Shown here: positions 1-12,249 of the stretch, piece by piece | Layout: every line of letters starts with the position of its first letter | Position numbering within the stretch: position 1 is the first letter of the stretch | Assembly: GCA_032690845.1 (NCBI GenBank) | Contig: CM064429.1 | Span: forward strand, 18,123,013-18,187,012 | DNA length: 64,000 nucleotides | From: Eleusine coracana subsp. coracana | Lineage: Eukaryota > Streptophyta > Magnoliopsida > Poales > Poaceae | Direction: 5' to 3' | The notes under the pieces: model-generated | The model's database searches: none | Told to the model about the DNA's origin: nothing | Seen by the model: the letters and a program-made list of their open reading frames with translations, nothing else | Program-made: the position numbers and the translations under genes

Positions 1-61
1 GTCAGGTTGGAGGTTGCGGGTTCATGGGTTGGTATGAGGGCCCGCATGATGCACTCGTGTA

Positions 62-343
62 GACTAGACGCTGCTCGTAGATCTGCGCAATGTCACGTGG
101 TCTCTCGAGAAGGAGAAAACGGCACTAAACGAAGCTCTTGGTGAGGCAACTGCTAGGGTGGATGCGTTGGAGAAGAAGCTAGCAGCGGTGAAGAAAGAGG
201 AGGACAAGGTGGATGCTCTAAAATCTGAAAAAGAGGACCTCATTGCAGAAGTCATGAAGCTGGAGGTGGAGAAGATAGTGCTGAAGGCATTCTATGTGTT
301 CTTTGTTGCCGTTGTTTTGTTCATGTGGATTGGCAATGAGTAG
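62..343 (+). pseudogene. Fragment: coiled-coil tail with C-terminal membrane segment
   Basis: An open frame reads from just after a stop at 65-67 to a stop at 341-343. Its charged, Glu/Lys-rich stretch (LEKEKTALNEALGEAT..., about 60 residues) looks like a coiled coil. A hydrophobic segment follows (AFYVFFVAVVLFMWIG) and the protein ends within a few residues. This layout, coiled coil then terminal membrane anchor, is the one seen at the C-end of plant GRF-type zinc-finger proteins, which are abundant in grass genomes and often carried by transposons. Upstream in another frame, around 27-54, GWYEGPHDALV may be a remnant of the zinc-finger end, which would imply a frameshift. The window edge cuts off the rest. 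The family assignment is an inference; the coiled coil and membrane segment are seen directly. Confidence 0.4.
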
Positions 344-705
344 GTGCATGTATATCTAGTTAGTGTTGTGTTGTAGTTAAGCTGCTTTAGCCGCATGTAT
401 GTTGGTTATGTCTCTGAACTAAGTTCATTGTGTCAGATGTATATGTTGGTTATCTCGTTGGCTATCAAGTTATGTGCAATATTGATGTGTAGATGCAAGC
501 TGATGATAGAAAACACAATACAATAAGAAACAACATCTAGACTGAATTAGAAGCATGACAAGGTTCTGCATTAGTTTGTTGTTACATACCACACAAGTTC
601 AAGTTCACCCACAAATAAGTTGAAAGAACAAACCACACAGTTCACAAATTAGGCAACTCCTCAACGTGCCCGGTGCCAGCGTGGATCGCCACATCAGCAA
701 AAACA
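344..705. other. Non-coding stretch, nothing recognised
   Basis: AT-rich sequence between the coiled-coil fragment and the end of the CACTA transposase reading frame. It may be the 3' flank of either. No repeat end, RNA gene or open frame was recognised. Confidence 0.4.
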
Positions 706-2443
706 CTAGCCCAAACCACAAAGGGAGGTAAAACAAATGATATCAAGAGTTCGAGGACTGCAGATACCCAGTGTTAAAGTTGCAGGAGCCAGAGTGCAAC
801 CCAAATTTACACAAAAAAAATCATCATCATTGTCTTCCATGGAACCGACTATAGCTACAATTCCATCAACAGTGTACACGTCATCAGAATCATTGTCATG
901 ATCTAGTATGTTTGCATCATCTGGTTCTGGTATAGAGGCAGCATGCACCTCTTCGAGTACAACAACATTGACACTTAACCCTTCCACATCAGTCCTCCTC
1001 CAATTTGTTAATTCCTCATGTTGGCCTTCAACATTCACATGTTCCATTCATATGATGACCAATTCAACATCGGTATCAAAAAAATTATTTTCATTATCTT
1101 CTCCTTCAGGCATGGAAAATAGGTTCCTAGGTTTCATTCTAAGGACACTACACCAATTCATTATCTTTGCACCTTTCACATAACACATCTACTCTGCTTG
1201 GATCACCAAGAGGTACGACTCCTCTGAATATTGAGTCCGACTGGTATCAATGCGGATAATGCCATATTTATCCTTATTGTACCCTCTGGATTTGTTTTTG
1301 TCCAGTGCTGGAACATCAAACCAATCACACTCGAACAAAATGAATTCCTTCTTCTTAGGATAGTCCATCATGATGATTCTACTAATCACTCCATACCATT
1401 CCATGCCACCCCTCCTTGACGACAACACCGTTGTTTTGTGTGGTTAAGTTTTTCTCTGCTTCTTTTGTTTGAAAGAGAAATCCATTGATGAAGCACCTGG
1501 TAGCCACACGAATACGAGGAGCTGGACCACAAGACAGAGCCTACATCATGTCACCTACTTCTCCCTGTACATATAGTTTGCTTATCTACAATTTGGAGAA
1601 TATGTTAGGAACACATTGCAAATTTAAATATCATGTATTTAGAAATTAGAGGAATTGTCTCACTTTTCACTCAAAACATGCTACAAAGTGTTGCTTGTGC
1701 CTTCTGTCAACAAACCGTGAGTCAGAATTTCTCAATTCCTCCTTATGCTCACTACAACAGAAGGCAAATGATCAGTTACTTAGAAGACAACACATGTTTC
1801 AAAAAAACAATCATATGTGACAAGCATGCAACGACTTACTTTATCCATTCAATGCACTCATCACTGTTTGATAATATGTAGTGCCTCATCTTTTGTAATT
1901 CTTGAGGCTCAGCTTTCTCGGACTGAAAAGGAGTCTTTTAACTATAGTCCCTGCTGTCGAATATGCTTATACCATTAGAATGACACTCTGTCCAATTGAG
2001 CTTTCTACTAACATCTTCAAAGAAGTGAGAACAAAATGCAAGGCACTCCTCCGAGATATATCCCTCCGCTATTGAACCTTCAGGACACACTTTATTCCTC
2101 ACATAGCCCTTGAGGGTACACAGCTACCTCTCAACTGGATACATCCATCTATAGCAAACCGAGCTTCCGTACTTAGCCTTGGAAGTAAGATGAGCTGATA
2201 AGTGCATCATAATATTGAAAAATGCAGGTGGAAATATCATCTCAAGGCAAGAAAGGGCCTCTCCAATAGAATTGTTAAGTTTTTCAAGTTCAGCATCCTC
2301 AAGCTCCATCAAACATATTGGGTTAAAAAACCTGTTGAGTTAAATGATCCCGACTGCTACATCCTCAGGCAATATGTGGCATACCACCAAGGGTAGAAGT
2401 TTTTGTAATATAACATGGTAGTCATGACTTTTGAGTCTAGTTA
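706..2443 (-). pseudogene. CACTA (En/Spm) TNP2-type transposase, C-terminal third
   Basis: Read on the minus strand from 2443 downwards. The segment begins with the conserved LKSHDYHV motif. It continues through a DUF4218-like block (PPAFFNIMMHL, YRWMYPVER near 2124-2312, then GSIAEGYISEECLAFC near 2050) and a DUF4216-like block at 1189-1428 (FILFECDWFDV..., YGIIRIDTSR). An acidic tail ends at 706. TNP2 proteins have the order association domain, Transposase_21, DUF4218, DUF4216, so this is the C-terminal third. Stops interrupt the frame, for example after VELVII near 1050 and after RDYS near 1935. The 5' side is cut at 2443 by the LTR element that starts at 2444. Coding resumes at 16282, and the two ends join in frame once the insertion and one copy of the target duplication are ignored. 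Dead copy. Confidence 0.85.
2439..2443. repeat. Target-site duplication, left, of the 2444-16276 element
   Basis: agtta lies directly before the LTR. Its partner is aatta at 16277-16281, with one mismatch. The CACTA coding frame is continuous across the empty site. Confidence 0.8.
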
Positions 2444-2740
2444 TGTTGGTGTTTAGATCACTGGCTAGTAGAATTTGTTCTAGGGGATGCGTGTTTCACG
2501 TTTGGTAATGGTAGTGCAAGAGGACACGGGGGTTATACTGGTTCGGGGAAGCCTCCTACGTCCAGTTCTTGGGTCTGCTCGTGTTACTTACATTAGGTGG
2601 GGGCTACAATGGTGGTGAGAGAGGAGGAGTCTCCAAGTCTCAGGTTGCTCACGAATGCGTGAGTGAGTGTGTGTGTTTCTGTCCCTTTTAAGAAGAAGAA
2701 AGCCTCCCCTTTTATACTTAAAGGGGTTGGCCCATGTTAC

Positions 2741-2797
<57 letters not shown>

Positions 2798-3865
2798 AAT
2801 GTCTACACGCGGAGTTGAGGAGAACATGTGGAAGACGGCATGGACTCCGGTTGGTGACGAGGTCTTCAATCCTTATGGGTCCCGCCGTCTCGATCTTCAT
2901 GACAGTCGGCACTGTGTAGAGGCGCGCCCCCGTAATCCGCTGATGAGTCAGACCTCCGTGTTCCTGTAGAAGGTGTGTCCCGCTAAACGGGGGTGACGCA
3001 ACATGGACAGCATTGCATCATTTAGGTGAAGTCCGATACGTATGTCCATCAGGTCATCCTACATCGCCACTGTTGAGGGTGTCATCGGGTGAGTGCGGCG
3101 TGGGATGCCTTGCCACACCTACCTTCATCAGTAGACGCGGGCAATGATTAGAGGAGCAGGTGCTCAAAAGGATTTGACCCCTTGGCACTGTGGAAGCACG
3201 CTTAGTACGGCGTTGAAGTCAGGGTGGTTGGTGGTTGTTGACTACCGCCCCGCTCGACCCCCTAGTCGAGGGTCGAGACGTCGGGTTGTGCCTATTCGGG
3301 CCTTCCTAGAGTTGGAATCCGTCCCACCATGCCAGGGCACTTAGATTTCCCCATACCGCTGTTTTCGTAAGGATAATGGCTTGTCAGACCGTCCAGTCGG
3401 AGGGACGGGACCCGCTCAGTGAGAGTGGGCAGGGGCCGAGTCGATTCAATGGTCCCATCACCGCTTGCGTCGTCCTAGTCCTAGCAGAGACAAATCAATC
3501 ATCCTTATCCCCGGGGTGTTTGAACAGGGCGAATGGTGGGTTGGTCGGAACTGGGTGAGGTGAGGCGCGTCCGGATCTCTAGGGACAGGCCGGTGCCGTC
3601 TCGGCCCCTCAAGGGGTCGAGCGAGACGCAGCTGGCTCTCGACCCTTGGCGGGTCGAGCGGGTATCAGCTGACATTCAACCCCTAGAGGGTCGAGCGGGT
3701 CGGGGGTAGTACGGTCTCCACTCCCGAGACTCGCTCGGTACGGAGATCCCCTTCGCGGGGGCCACGCTGATGCCACCTTGGCCGTGCTTCGGCGGACCTA
3801 TTGTCTTGGGTATCGGCGGATTTCTAAGCGGTGCCATGTAGCACCTCTGGTTTTTACCCCCGACA
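2444..3865 (-). repeat. 3' LTR of the Tat-like element (1422 bp)
   Basis: Bounded by tg at 2444 and ca at 3864-3865. Its last 130 bp match the stub at 16144-16276 closely (ggtgccatgtagcacctctgg versus the same with few changes). It holds an (AG)n microsatellite. Confidence 0.75.
2741..2794. repeat. (AG)n microsatellite inside the LTR
   Basis: Fifty-four bases of ag repeats broken once by ggg near 2767. Confidence 0.95.
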
Positions 3866-3891
3866 GTTGCCCCCAAGCCCCCGAGCGAGTC
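3866..3891 (-). other. Polypurine tract of the Tat-like element
   Basis: On the minus strand this is gactcgctcgggggcttg followed by ggggcaac, abutting the LTR start tgtcgggggt. The second Tat element has gcactcgggggct in the same place (50196-50208). This fixes the element's orientation as minus. Confidence 0.65.
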
Positions 3892-6335
3892 AGAGAGTCG
3901 TTCGGGGGATTTTAACACTGATGCCAGCGGACAACACGAAGTTTCTTCTTGGTCGCCCGGTTTCTGAAAGTGGTGCGCATGAGTGCACCCAACGGGTGTA
4001 GCCCCCGAGCCAGAGGGCGAGTTTGGAGAAACTCGTGCTTTGGCTTTATTCGGCATGAGATGGTTAACTCGTTCCTCGGGTGAGGTGCGCGTGAGCGCAC
4101 CCGTCGGGTGTAGCCCCCGAGCCAACGGGCGAGTTTGGAGAAACTCGTGCTTTGGCTTTATTCAATTTCGGATGGTCACAGGGGTGCTGCCGTCCTGAAC
4201 CCCTCGGGGTCCCGTTATCCGGACAGGCCGGGTGGCCCTAGGAGTGGCGGAGGGGCCTATGATGGGACCTATCATGGGGCTTTGTTCAAGACGCTCCCGT
4301 AATGGGGCGAATCTCCTTTTCCTCAAATGGTGAGGTGCAGCGCTGCCAGGATGACAGGTTTTTGTCTCCTCTTGGCATGTGAGGCGCAGGAGCATCTTTC
4401 TATCGGGGTTGGCACCGACATACCGTGTGCCGGGGAGGATCCGAGGCCATGGATGAAGGTGGCGCGGTTATTTAAGGCAATTGCAGGGTAGTGCTTTCTC
4501 GTCCCTGCTCATGCCAAAGTCTATTTTTTTCTCCTAGTTTCGGTCACATTCCTTAGGTTAGTGCTGCTTGGCGAGCTCCTTGTGGATGCCTGCCAAGCGA
4601 TGGGGACGAGAGCGAGGGTGAAGATGATGCCTTGAAGTTGTGTAGCCTAGTACTTCCCATTGACAGCCGCCATTGTGGAGTGGGGAGCGGTCTGTTGTTT
4701 CATGAAGATGCCGCTGCTATAGTTGTTGCTCGCAGTAATGGTAGTAGGTCAGGCGATTGGAGTCCCATAATATCTACCGCTTACCGATACTCAGTGAGAA
4801 GCGGGGGGCCCTCTTATGGAAGGCCTAGATGGTTTCTCAACCACTCCCCTATGCGCCTTAGATGGCATCAGTAAGGACCGGGGCAGGAAGAGGCATCGCA
4901 CCGGCCCTCTTGTTCCTGTGGGGACCCTAGTCCCAATGATCAGCAGCATTTGCGTCCTCAGGGCGCAGATAATCTGCTTGCTTTGTTGGTCGGAGTGATA
5001 CTACGCTCTCAAATGAGGGCATCTTTTCCATGACAACGAAGCATTACAGCTGCTTCGCCTCGTATGTGCCCATTGAGGAGTGGGTATCGACTCTTATTGT
5101 AGCGTGCTAGTCGGGTCGATTTATATTTTTCTCTTTCTTGTACTTTGTGAATTGTAAGCATTCGTTTGTAAGAGATTTTTGTACGGATTGACCCTGAGCG
5201 GCACATATCAATAAAGTGGTATGTCGTGCAATCCTATCGCAGGATTTCTGTTGGCGATGCCGGTTCTCGGGACCCCGCTGGATGCAATCAGACCAGTCGA
5301 GCAACTATTTCGACTTTGTCGTGTTCTCTTTCCGCGCCCCGTCTGTCAGGCGGAGGATAGAGCCAGGCCACGTTTTTGCCTAGGTGGTTGAAACGCGGTG
5401 CTCGTTGAGCTGCTATCGGGTTCGTTCGAGTGAAGCCCCCGGTTCCCCGTCGACGGGGTCCCAGTGAACCAGCTGGTGGCTAGCTTCATAAATCCGTTTT
5501 TCCGACCCAACTGGTTACCACGACTGTTCGATGGGTCGTGGCGGCTAGCTGCCTCTCTCCAGGGAGATACCAATAAATAGGTAAGAACAGGACTCAAACG
5601 CGACTTCGTGATGCCTTTGACCCTCAGGGGCCAGGGTGTTAGCCGCTAGGTGTGCCCATCGCTCGTGCGCCTCGCTCTCATTTTGCGCATGGGGCAGCTG
5701 TCGAACCCTGTTATGGGGCCAGCCTTAGAACCCCGGCGCTATTGGGCCGTTGAGGTAGTTTTCAGCCCCTTATCCCATCTTACCTGGGCTTGGCGATCCT
5801 GACCCGGGTCGATCGAGTTGTTGCTGCAAGACAAGGTCAGTCGAGATCTGCCTCGATCATCCCGCTCCCTTCTTGGGGATATAGGGGCTTTATGGGAGGA
5901 TTTGGGTGTAAAAAAGACGGAGAGTTCTGGGTGGATGGCCCCGCTCCCTTAAATTCAAAAGTGACAAAAGCGGGCGTGGGGTTTCGACTGGTTTTGAACT
6001 GTCGTCCCACTACCCGAGACGAGGGTGGCGTGTTTACCTCATGCGTGCATCGTGGTGGTCTCGGGTGAACTGTAGCGTCGCCCTGTCTCCCGTGACATGG
6101 CGATCGTGAGTGCGATTTCTCCGCTCAAATAATGAGGGTCCTGGGGCCACGATGTCAAGGAGTCGCTGAGTGGAGTGGAAGCGGGAGAGTCGTGGGGTAG
6201 CTGTGGAGTAATGGGATGGCGTGGAGCAACCACGTCCGCGCGTTTTGCAGGATGTGGAGTTAAGAGGGTTACCTCTGGTGGATCGCAGGCAGTCCCCCGC
6301 GGTCAGTTCGGGTCGTATTCCCTCGAATGGTTCGC
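3892..6335. other. Long GC-rich 3' region of the Tat-like element with cryptic promoter and polyA signals
   Basis: No convincing coding frame was seen. A 112-bp tandem repeat lies at 3972-4180. On the plus strand there is a TATA-like ttatttaagg at 4468-4477 and an aataaa at 5210-5215 following T-rich sequence, as in a transcript end. These could mark a short antisense transcript or the remains of another LTR; the sequence alone does not decide. Confidence 0.4.
3972..4180. repeat. Tandem repeat, about two 112-bp units
   Basis: Units start at 3972 and 4084. They share ggtgcgc, gggtgtagcccccgagcca and gcgagtttggagaaactc, then cgtgctttggctttattc, with a few substitutions. The end of the second unit is approximate. 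Tandem repeats in the 3' region are a known habit of Tat/Ogre elements. Confidence 0.85.
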
Positions 6336-6344
6336 CTATTTAAC
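6336..6344 (+). promoter_or_regulatory. TATA-like box upstream of the antisense gene
   Basis: ctatttaac lies about 118 bp before the ATG at 6462 and is followed by a pyrimidine-rich leader. Position and context fit a core promoter for the PF04195-like gene. Inferred. Confidence 0.4.
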
Positions 6345-6461
6345 TCCGGGTACTGAAGCTTGCTTCTTCCTTTCGCTTCTCTCGCCTCCACGCCCTCCTG
6401 CCCGCGGTGTAGCTTAGGAATTGCCGCCGTTCTTCTCCGCCAAGGCTGCTCTTCCACCAAC

Positions 6462-8841
6462 ATGTCTGTGTTCACTTGTTCCAAGGTGATGAGGAGGGAT
6501 TTGGAAGGACTCGTCCGTGTCGGGCTTCTGGCCCCTCTCACCGGAGCAGGGGAGTGGCTGGTGCCGGGGGATGAAGTTCGGCCGGATCCTCCTCGGGGCT
6601 ATGTTGTGTGATTTGTTCCTTTCCACGAGTGCGGGCTCGAGCGGCCAGTGCATGACTTCCTCCGCGCGTTGCTCTTCCATTATCACGCGGAGCTACAACA
6701 TCTGAATCCCAACGGGATTCAGCATATCTCGACCTTCGTGGTCTTGTGTGAGGGATTCCTTGAGATCGCGCCCAACTTTGACCTGTGGTGCCACTTCTTC
6801 CTCGCGGCCTGCATTCGGCGCAATGTTGGGGGCGAGGCCTTCCCCTGCACCATCGGATGCGTTGGCATCCAACTCCACGGGGACCGCGCGGCAGAGTATA
6901 TCCTGATGCCTACCCTAACCAACCACTCGGGGTGGCACATGAGGTGGTTATACCTGCGCAATGACGAGGTCCACCCCCTCCCCGATTACACCGATCGGGA
7001 CATCCTTGAGGCCAGACAAAGCTGGCACTGGGGGAAAGGGAAGTTCGGGAAGAGATGGATCAAGGATGCCCTCGACGCGATTGCCCACCTCAAGCAGCGT
7101 GGTCTTGATGACGCCGAGGTCATCGGGTGGTACCATAAGCGGCGGTTCATGCCGTTGTCCGTTCGCCGGCTCCCTATATTCCTCGTTGAGGATAGTGGTC
7201 GCGTCGTGCCGGACAACATGATGGCCGAGGACCTGCTGCCCGACGATGAGGTCTCAAAGCAGGTGAGGGCAGTGTTAGGGACCAGCGCCTAGGCGTGGCC
7301 CATCCCGAACGGGCCAGTGATGCGTCTGGACCCTCAGGCGGTCGACATGGTAAGAAATCTCATCTCCGAGTCACTTTTCTTTGCTTTTTGCTTTTTTCAA
7401 TCATGATGGTGGTCAGTCTTACCGTTGCATCCTGTTTCTAGTCCCAGTGGATGTGCTTCATCCAGACCCTAGCCCTTCGGCTACCGGAGGGAGAGGTGTA
7501 GCGGGCCGCCAACCCATTTGGGAGGTGGAGCGGCGGGATGCTAAGAGATAGATGAGGAAGAATAAGAATGCTGATATCCTGGCGAAGCGAGGGAAGGAGG
7601 AGAGATCACGGCGCCGACAGGCGCTGAGGGAGCAGAAGGAGCAAAGGGGGGAGAACCCGGACACCTTATCGACCGAGGCAATAGAGGAGGAGGATGAAGA
7701 TGAGGATGGCAATGCGTCTGGCGATGGGGAGGCCGTCAGCAGGTATGAGGATCTCGGCGGCGCTGCCGGCGATGAGGATGATGACGACGACCTTGGTGGC
7801 GACGCGGGGCTCGCTGCCGGACTTGGCTATGCGCCGTTCGTGCGATCGACCCTGGGAATGGGGACATCATAGGCTTCAGCGGAGGGCCCCTGTTCACCGA
7901 CGCCATGGAGATCGCGGCTGAGGTGCGAGTCTAGCAAGCGGAGTCATTGGTCGATGGGACCGGCCATGGCGGTGGTCACAGCGGGGCGTCGAGGAGCCCC
8001 CGAGTGACGAGGTCGATCGACACGGATGAGCGGGCGGTCGAGCCGCCGAAGTCGGCAGCAGACATCGCAACATTATGGGATGGGGTTCCTCCGACCGGCG
8101 TTGAGACCGGGGCGACGCCTTTTGTGGCGGCCACAGAGAAACGGGTGTGTGACGCGGCGGGGAGTAGCGACATGCTGAGCGAGAAGCGACAGGCCGTTGG
8201 CCCGAGACCCCGTCGGCCGTGGCTATCTCTAGCGAAGACACTCAAGGTGAGTGCCGCAACAGAAGCAAGGGCGCGCACGTGTTGGCAGCGGAAGCCAAAG
8301 GCGTCGGCGGTGGTGCCCCTGGTGGTGGCGCACCCAGGGTCTCGAAGCCCGGCACGGGTGATGAGGCCACCGACGTTGCGGCCCCCGGAGCTGCCAGCGA
8401 TGCACCTAACGCGGCTTCGGGTGGGCAAGAGGTTGTGCCTCTGGCGGAGGCTGAGCGTGCGCTCATCAGGGAGGGGCTCTAGAGAATGAAGAGCTCGTGT
8501 GATCCTGTCGGGCTTTAGGACCTTGCCGCGTACCGGGCGCTGATATTTGAGTGCGAGGCCTCGTTCATAACAGGCCAACGAGCCTTGGCCGTCGCTCGTC
8601 AGGAGTTGGGGGAGGAGCGTCGCCGTGGCGAAGAGTTGGGTACAAGGGTGATGGAGTTGGAGGCTTCTTTGGAACGGGTCGGGCCTCAGCTGGATAGGGC
8701 GGAGAGCGACCTTGTCTCCGCTCAGAAGGAGTGGGATGAGGCCGCAGCACGGGTTGTGTCCAGCGTCGCAGAGGTCGATGCTCTCGGCGCTGCGCTGCAG
8801 CAGGAGAATTCGCGTCGCGAGGAGGCGGACCAGGTGGCCAC
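6462..8841 (+). pseudogene. PF04195-like 'putative gypsy-type transposase' gene, 5' part, antisense within the Tat-like element
   Basis: The ATG at 6462 opens a frame (MSVFTCSKV...) running to 7349 with in-frame stops TGA at 6609 and TAG at 7290. The core HDFLRALLFHYHAELQHLNP followed by ...FVVLCEGFLEI and GVGIQL-like blocks is typical of the 'transposase (putative) gypsy type' domain of grass retroelements; its biochemical role is unknown. A donor gt at 7350 and acceptor ag at 7440-7441 fit a 92-bp intron. Exon 2 has stops and a frameshift near 7545. It continues into a basic and acidic region (about 7552-7872) and then into a coiled-coil region (8585-8841). The gene runs opposite to its host element. 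It is cut at 8841 by the inner Gypsy element and resumes at 15797. Degenerate copy. Confidence 0.7.
8837..8841. repeat. Target-site duplication, left, of the inner Gypsy element
   Basis: gccac lies before the LTR at 8842; partner gccat is at 15797-15801, one mismatch. Confidence 0.65.
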
Positions 8842-9766
8842 TGATGAGGACATCACTCCTATGGATACACACAACACTCCTCCAATTCTGGACTTGCAAG
8901 GTCCAATGACTAGAGCTCGTGCACAACGACTAAATTTAGAGGTGAGCTCGTTCCTACGTTCTTCACTATATATTACTTTTGAGAATGAGTTGCTATCTAA
9001 TGATTATTTTATGATTAGGAACCATGGAGAGGACCAGAAAATGATGAAAGAAGGAGTTGGGAACATGGAGGACCAGCAAGGGCTTGGAAGCCAAGGTGGA
9101 GGCCCAATCAAAACCCACTTCGAGTCTGTTTCGGGGCCCAGGACCAGTCTGTACTAAAACAGTCGCCCAGGATGCATACGGACTCGGATTTGGACGTTCT
9201 ACCTATGCACAGAAAGATAAGGATAAGACCTTTCCAATGCCGCCGGCCTCATGTCAAAATTCATCCGGACCCATCAGGAATCGTCGAAAGAAGAGAGGGT
9301 CCAGAATTTGTGTTGGTGCTGCATCGCCTATTTTTGGCCTTTGGGCTTTATATCCAGTTGAGCCCAATAAAGGATGTGTCCAGAGGGTTTTGCACAATCC
9401 TAGGATCTTCATATACAGCCGCCACCGCACCATTAGGATTTAGGTTTTGTTTAGATTATTCTGTTCATAACAGTTTCATCGTCACATCGGTTTGTGAGAC
9501 CCCAACTTCATGAGTTTAATCATACATCTGCAATTGTATTGCATTCTTCGTTGTTCTTGCTTGTGTTCTTGATTCGCAGGTAGGGATTAGCCTTCTCGGC
9601 GAGGTCAATCGTCCTTGGACGGTTGATAACCAGAGGAGACGTTGTGCTGTGATTGCGGGGTTCTGAATGTGTTGTTTAGAAGCCGGATCAATTTGTGTTT
9701 TGCCTCCGACCAAATCAAGATTTACCAGAACCTTTCAGAAGATCGGGAACGCTCTGTGTGCCCTCA
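8842..9766 (+). repeat. 5' LTR of the inner Gypsy element
   Basis: It starts tgatgaggacatcactcc, as does the 3' LTR at 14918, and runs parallel to it as far as gatcgggaac. It has an extra stretch of roughly 45 bp near 9450-9500. The right boundary is uncertain by about 20 bp because the last bases differ between the LTRs. Confidence 0.75.
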
Positions 9767-10483
9767 CCAAAAAATTCTAAAAAAATCGGGAAGATAAAGA
9801 AAAAATTCATTCAAGTTGAAACCCAACATTTTCTAAAACTTCAAGAATTTCTGTAGGCCATGTCCTAGCACTGTTTAAGCTGCAATTTTTTGTGGTTTCT
9901 CCTCCATTGTTAGTGAGTTGGAGAAAAATATCAAAACAATTAAATAAAAAAAATAAATTTAGAATTCCTTCTAGTGCTCCATCTAGCCTCCCTGGAATTT
10001 CTGAGTTTGGCTGTTTTACACTTAGCCCCCTGTTATCGACTGTGTGCCTTTGTCTTCTTGTTTCTTCTTTGCTATCACTACTATTCTAGGATATAGTTAA
10101 ACCAGCAACTAGGGACAAGTTACTTGGGCACTTATTCAGCTTTACTATCTGTTTTTGATTTGTGTGCCACTCACATATATATATTTGGCCTTCCTAGCTC
10201 TACATATTTCTTCTGGACAGCACATAGGTTATTTTGTGACCCTTGCAATCGTGGAACACACCACCCTGGTATCTTTTTCTTTGTTTTTTTCAGAACTTTG
10301 TAACAGCTTTGCAAGAAGCTTCCTTTTGCTGTGTTGAGAGGCACCACTACTTAGTAGTTTTGTAGGGATAACCTTCACTTTTTGTTTCCTGTTTTGGTGT
10401 TTCTGATGTCAGGAAGTGATGGAGAGGGTGCTTTGCCCTCAAAATTTGATGAGTGCGTGAGCCAAAGTCAGCTACAGTAGGCT

Positions 10484-12226
10484 TTGCAAGCGGTTAAGAG
10501 TGATTTGGCAGAGACGATCACCAGGGCCGTCACCGACACCATCACCAAGCTTCACCTGGGAGAAAGCATTGATCGGTTGGATAAGAGAGTCTCTAAGTTA
10601 ACCGATCAGGTTATCGAATTGGATACCGCTCACAAGACCATGAACACCAACACCAACACCAACACCAACACCAACAATGACGTTGAAGACGATCATCATG
10701 AAGAAACGGTGTATAAGGCTGATGGCACCGTCGATAGGTCAGCTACAAGGACCGCAAGGTTACGACGTCGTTTGCAACATAACCCTCAAAGTATGAGGGG
10801 TTTCCACAACCACAACCGTCGCCCACAAGGTAACCACGCTCTAGATGACCCGTATGCTAAACTTAAGTTTTCAATTCCTTCATTTTCGGGTCAGTATGAT
10901 GGTGATGCTTACCTTGATTGGGAAATGACTGTAGAACAAAAATTTAATGCCCACCTTGTTTCTAAACAACATAGAGTTAGACAAGCCACTAGTGAGCTTA
11001 AGGACTTTGCTATTGTTTGGTGGAGTGGTCTAGCTGCTGAAACTGATTTGCCTACTACTTGGGAAGAACATAAGGTAGCAATACGTGATCGTTTTGTTCC
11101 TCCTTCTTTTTTTTGAGAGATTCATAATAAACTGCAGCATTTAGATCAAGGAGATAAAATTGTTCAGGAGTATTTTAGTGAGCTTCAGAAGGGTTTGATT
11201 CGTTGTGCTGTGGTTGAAAAAGTAGAGGATCAGATTTGCCGCTTTTATTCTGGTTTGAGAAAAGAAATTCAGGACATCCTTGATTATAAAAAATTTTATA
11301 CCCTCAACCAGTGTTTCCAGTATGCTATGCTTGCAGAGAAAGAATCACAAGGACTTTTCTAGGCTTTTGAGGAGTACAGCAAGTCCAAGACTTTCTACTC
11401 ACCACGGCCGACGGGGACTTCGGGGCTGCCCAAGCCATCTTTCCGGCCGCCCCCACCAGCAGCTGCCAAGGGAACTAGTGTTGTTTCTGTAGCACCAAGA
11501 TCAGCCCCTACCCCTTCTATGCGCTCAGGTAAAAATTCTGTGCAGGTACCAGCTAGTAGTGCCTCCTCTGTTGCTTCGATGGGACGCACTACGGGGATTA
11601 AGTGCCACCGCTGCCATGGTCTTGGTCATGTGCAGAAAAATTGCCCAAGTAGGCGGGCATATGTGGTGACAGACGATGGCGGTTACATGAGCACCTCCGA
11701 TGTGGAGGATGAGGATGTCGCTACCACCAGCGGTGACCTCGTCCTTAGAGGCGGAGATACCACGGGCTACATGAATATTATTGTGTAGCGTGTGCTTAGC
11801 ACACAAATCCAGCAGCCCGAGACGATGCAGCGACATAACTTGTTCTAGATTTTCTTCATCATCAAGAACCACCGAGCACATGTCATCATTGATGGAGGAA
11901 GCTGCAACAATTTGGTGAGTTCTGATGTGGTTAAGAAGCTTGATTTGACCACACGCCCACATCCACATCCATACTACATTCAGTGGTTAAATAACTCTAG
12001 AAAAGCTAAGGTAATACAAACTTGCAGAGTTCCTTTTTCCATTGGTTTCTATGTGGATTCTGTTGATTGTGATGTTGTACCCATGCAAGCATGTTCATTT
12101 TTATTGGGTAGACCTTGGGAATTTGATAATGATGCTGTACACCATGATAAAAGTAATAAGTACACTTTTATGCATAAAGGAACTAAAATTACTTTGTTAC
12201 GAATGACCCCTGCTGAAATTGTATAA
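10484..12226 (+). pseudogene. gag and protease of the inner Gypsy element
   Basis: One frame read through several stops (11114, 11360, 11786 and near 11846). The N-part has a coiled-coil-like segment, an Asn-Thr repeat from a hexanucleotide array, and a retrotransposon capsid region (KLKFSIPSFSGQYDGDAYLDW, WEEHKVAIRDRFVP). A CCHC zinc knuckle, CHRCHGLGHVQKNC, lies at 11603-11644 and would bind RNA. The aspartic protease region follows with VIIDGGSCNNL near 11890-11920, the DGGS form of the active site common in these elements, and a LLGRPWEFD block near 12100. The frame ends at 12226, and pol continues in another frame from 12250, so a frameshift separates them. The start is uncertain because the first upstream residues also read open. 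Confidence 0.8.
10643..10676 (+). repeat. Hexanucleotide array (aacacc)n within gag
   Basis: About five to six tandem aacacc units encode an Asn-Thr run in the gag N-terminal region. Confidence 0.9.
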
Positions 12227-12249
12227 GCTGATTTAGAAAGAGCTCTAGT

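Noticed and set aside
2588..2969. Frames on both strands across 2741-2794 with Ser-Leu or Arg-Glu runs
   Set aside because: They are translations of the (AG)n microsatellite inside an LTR.
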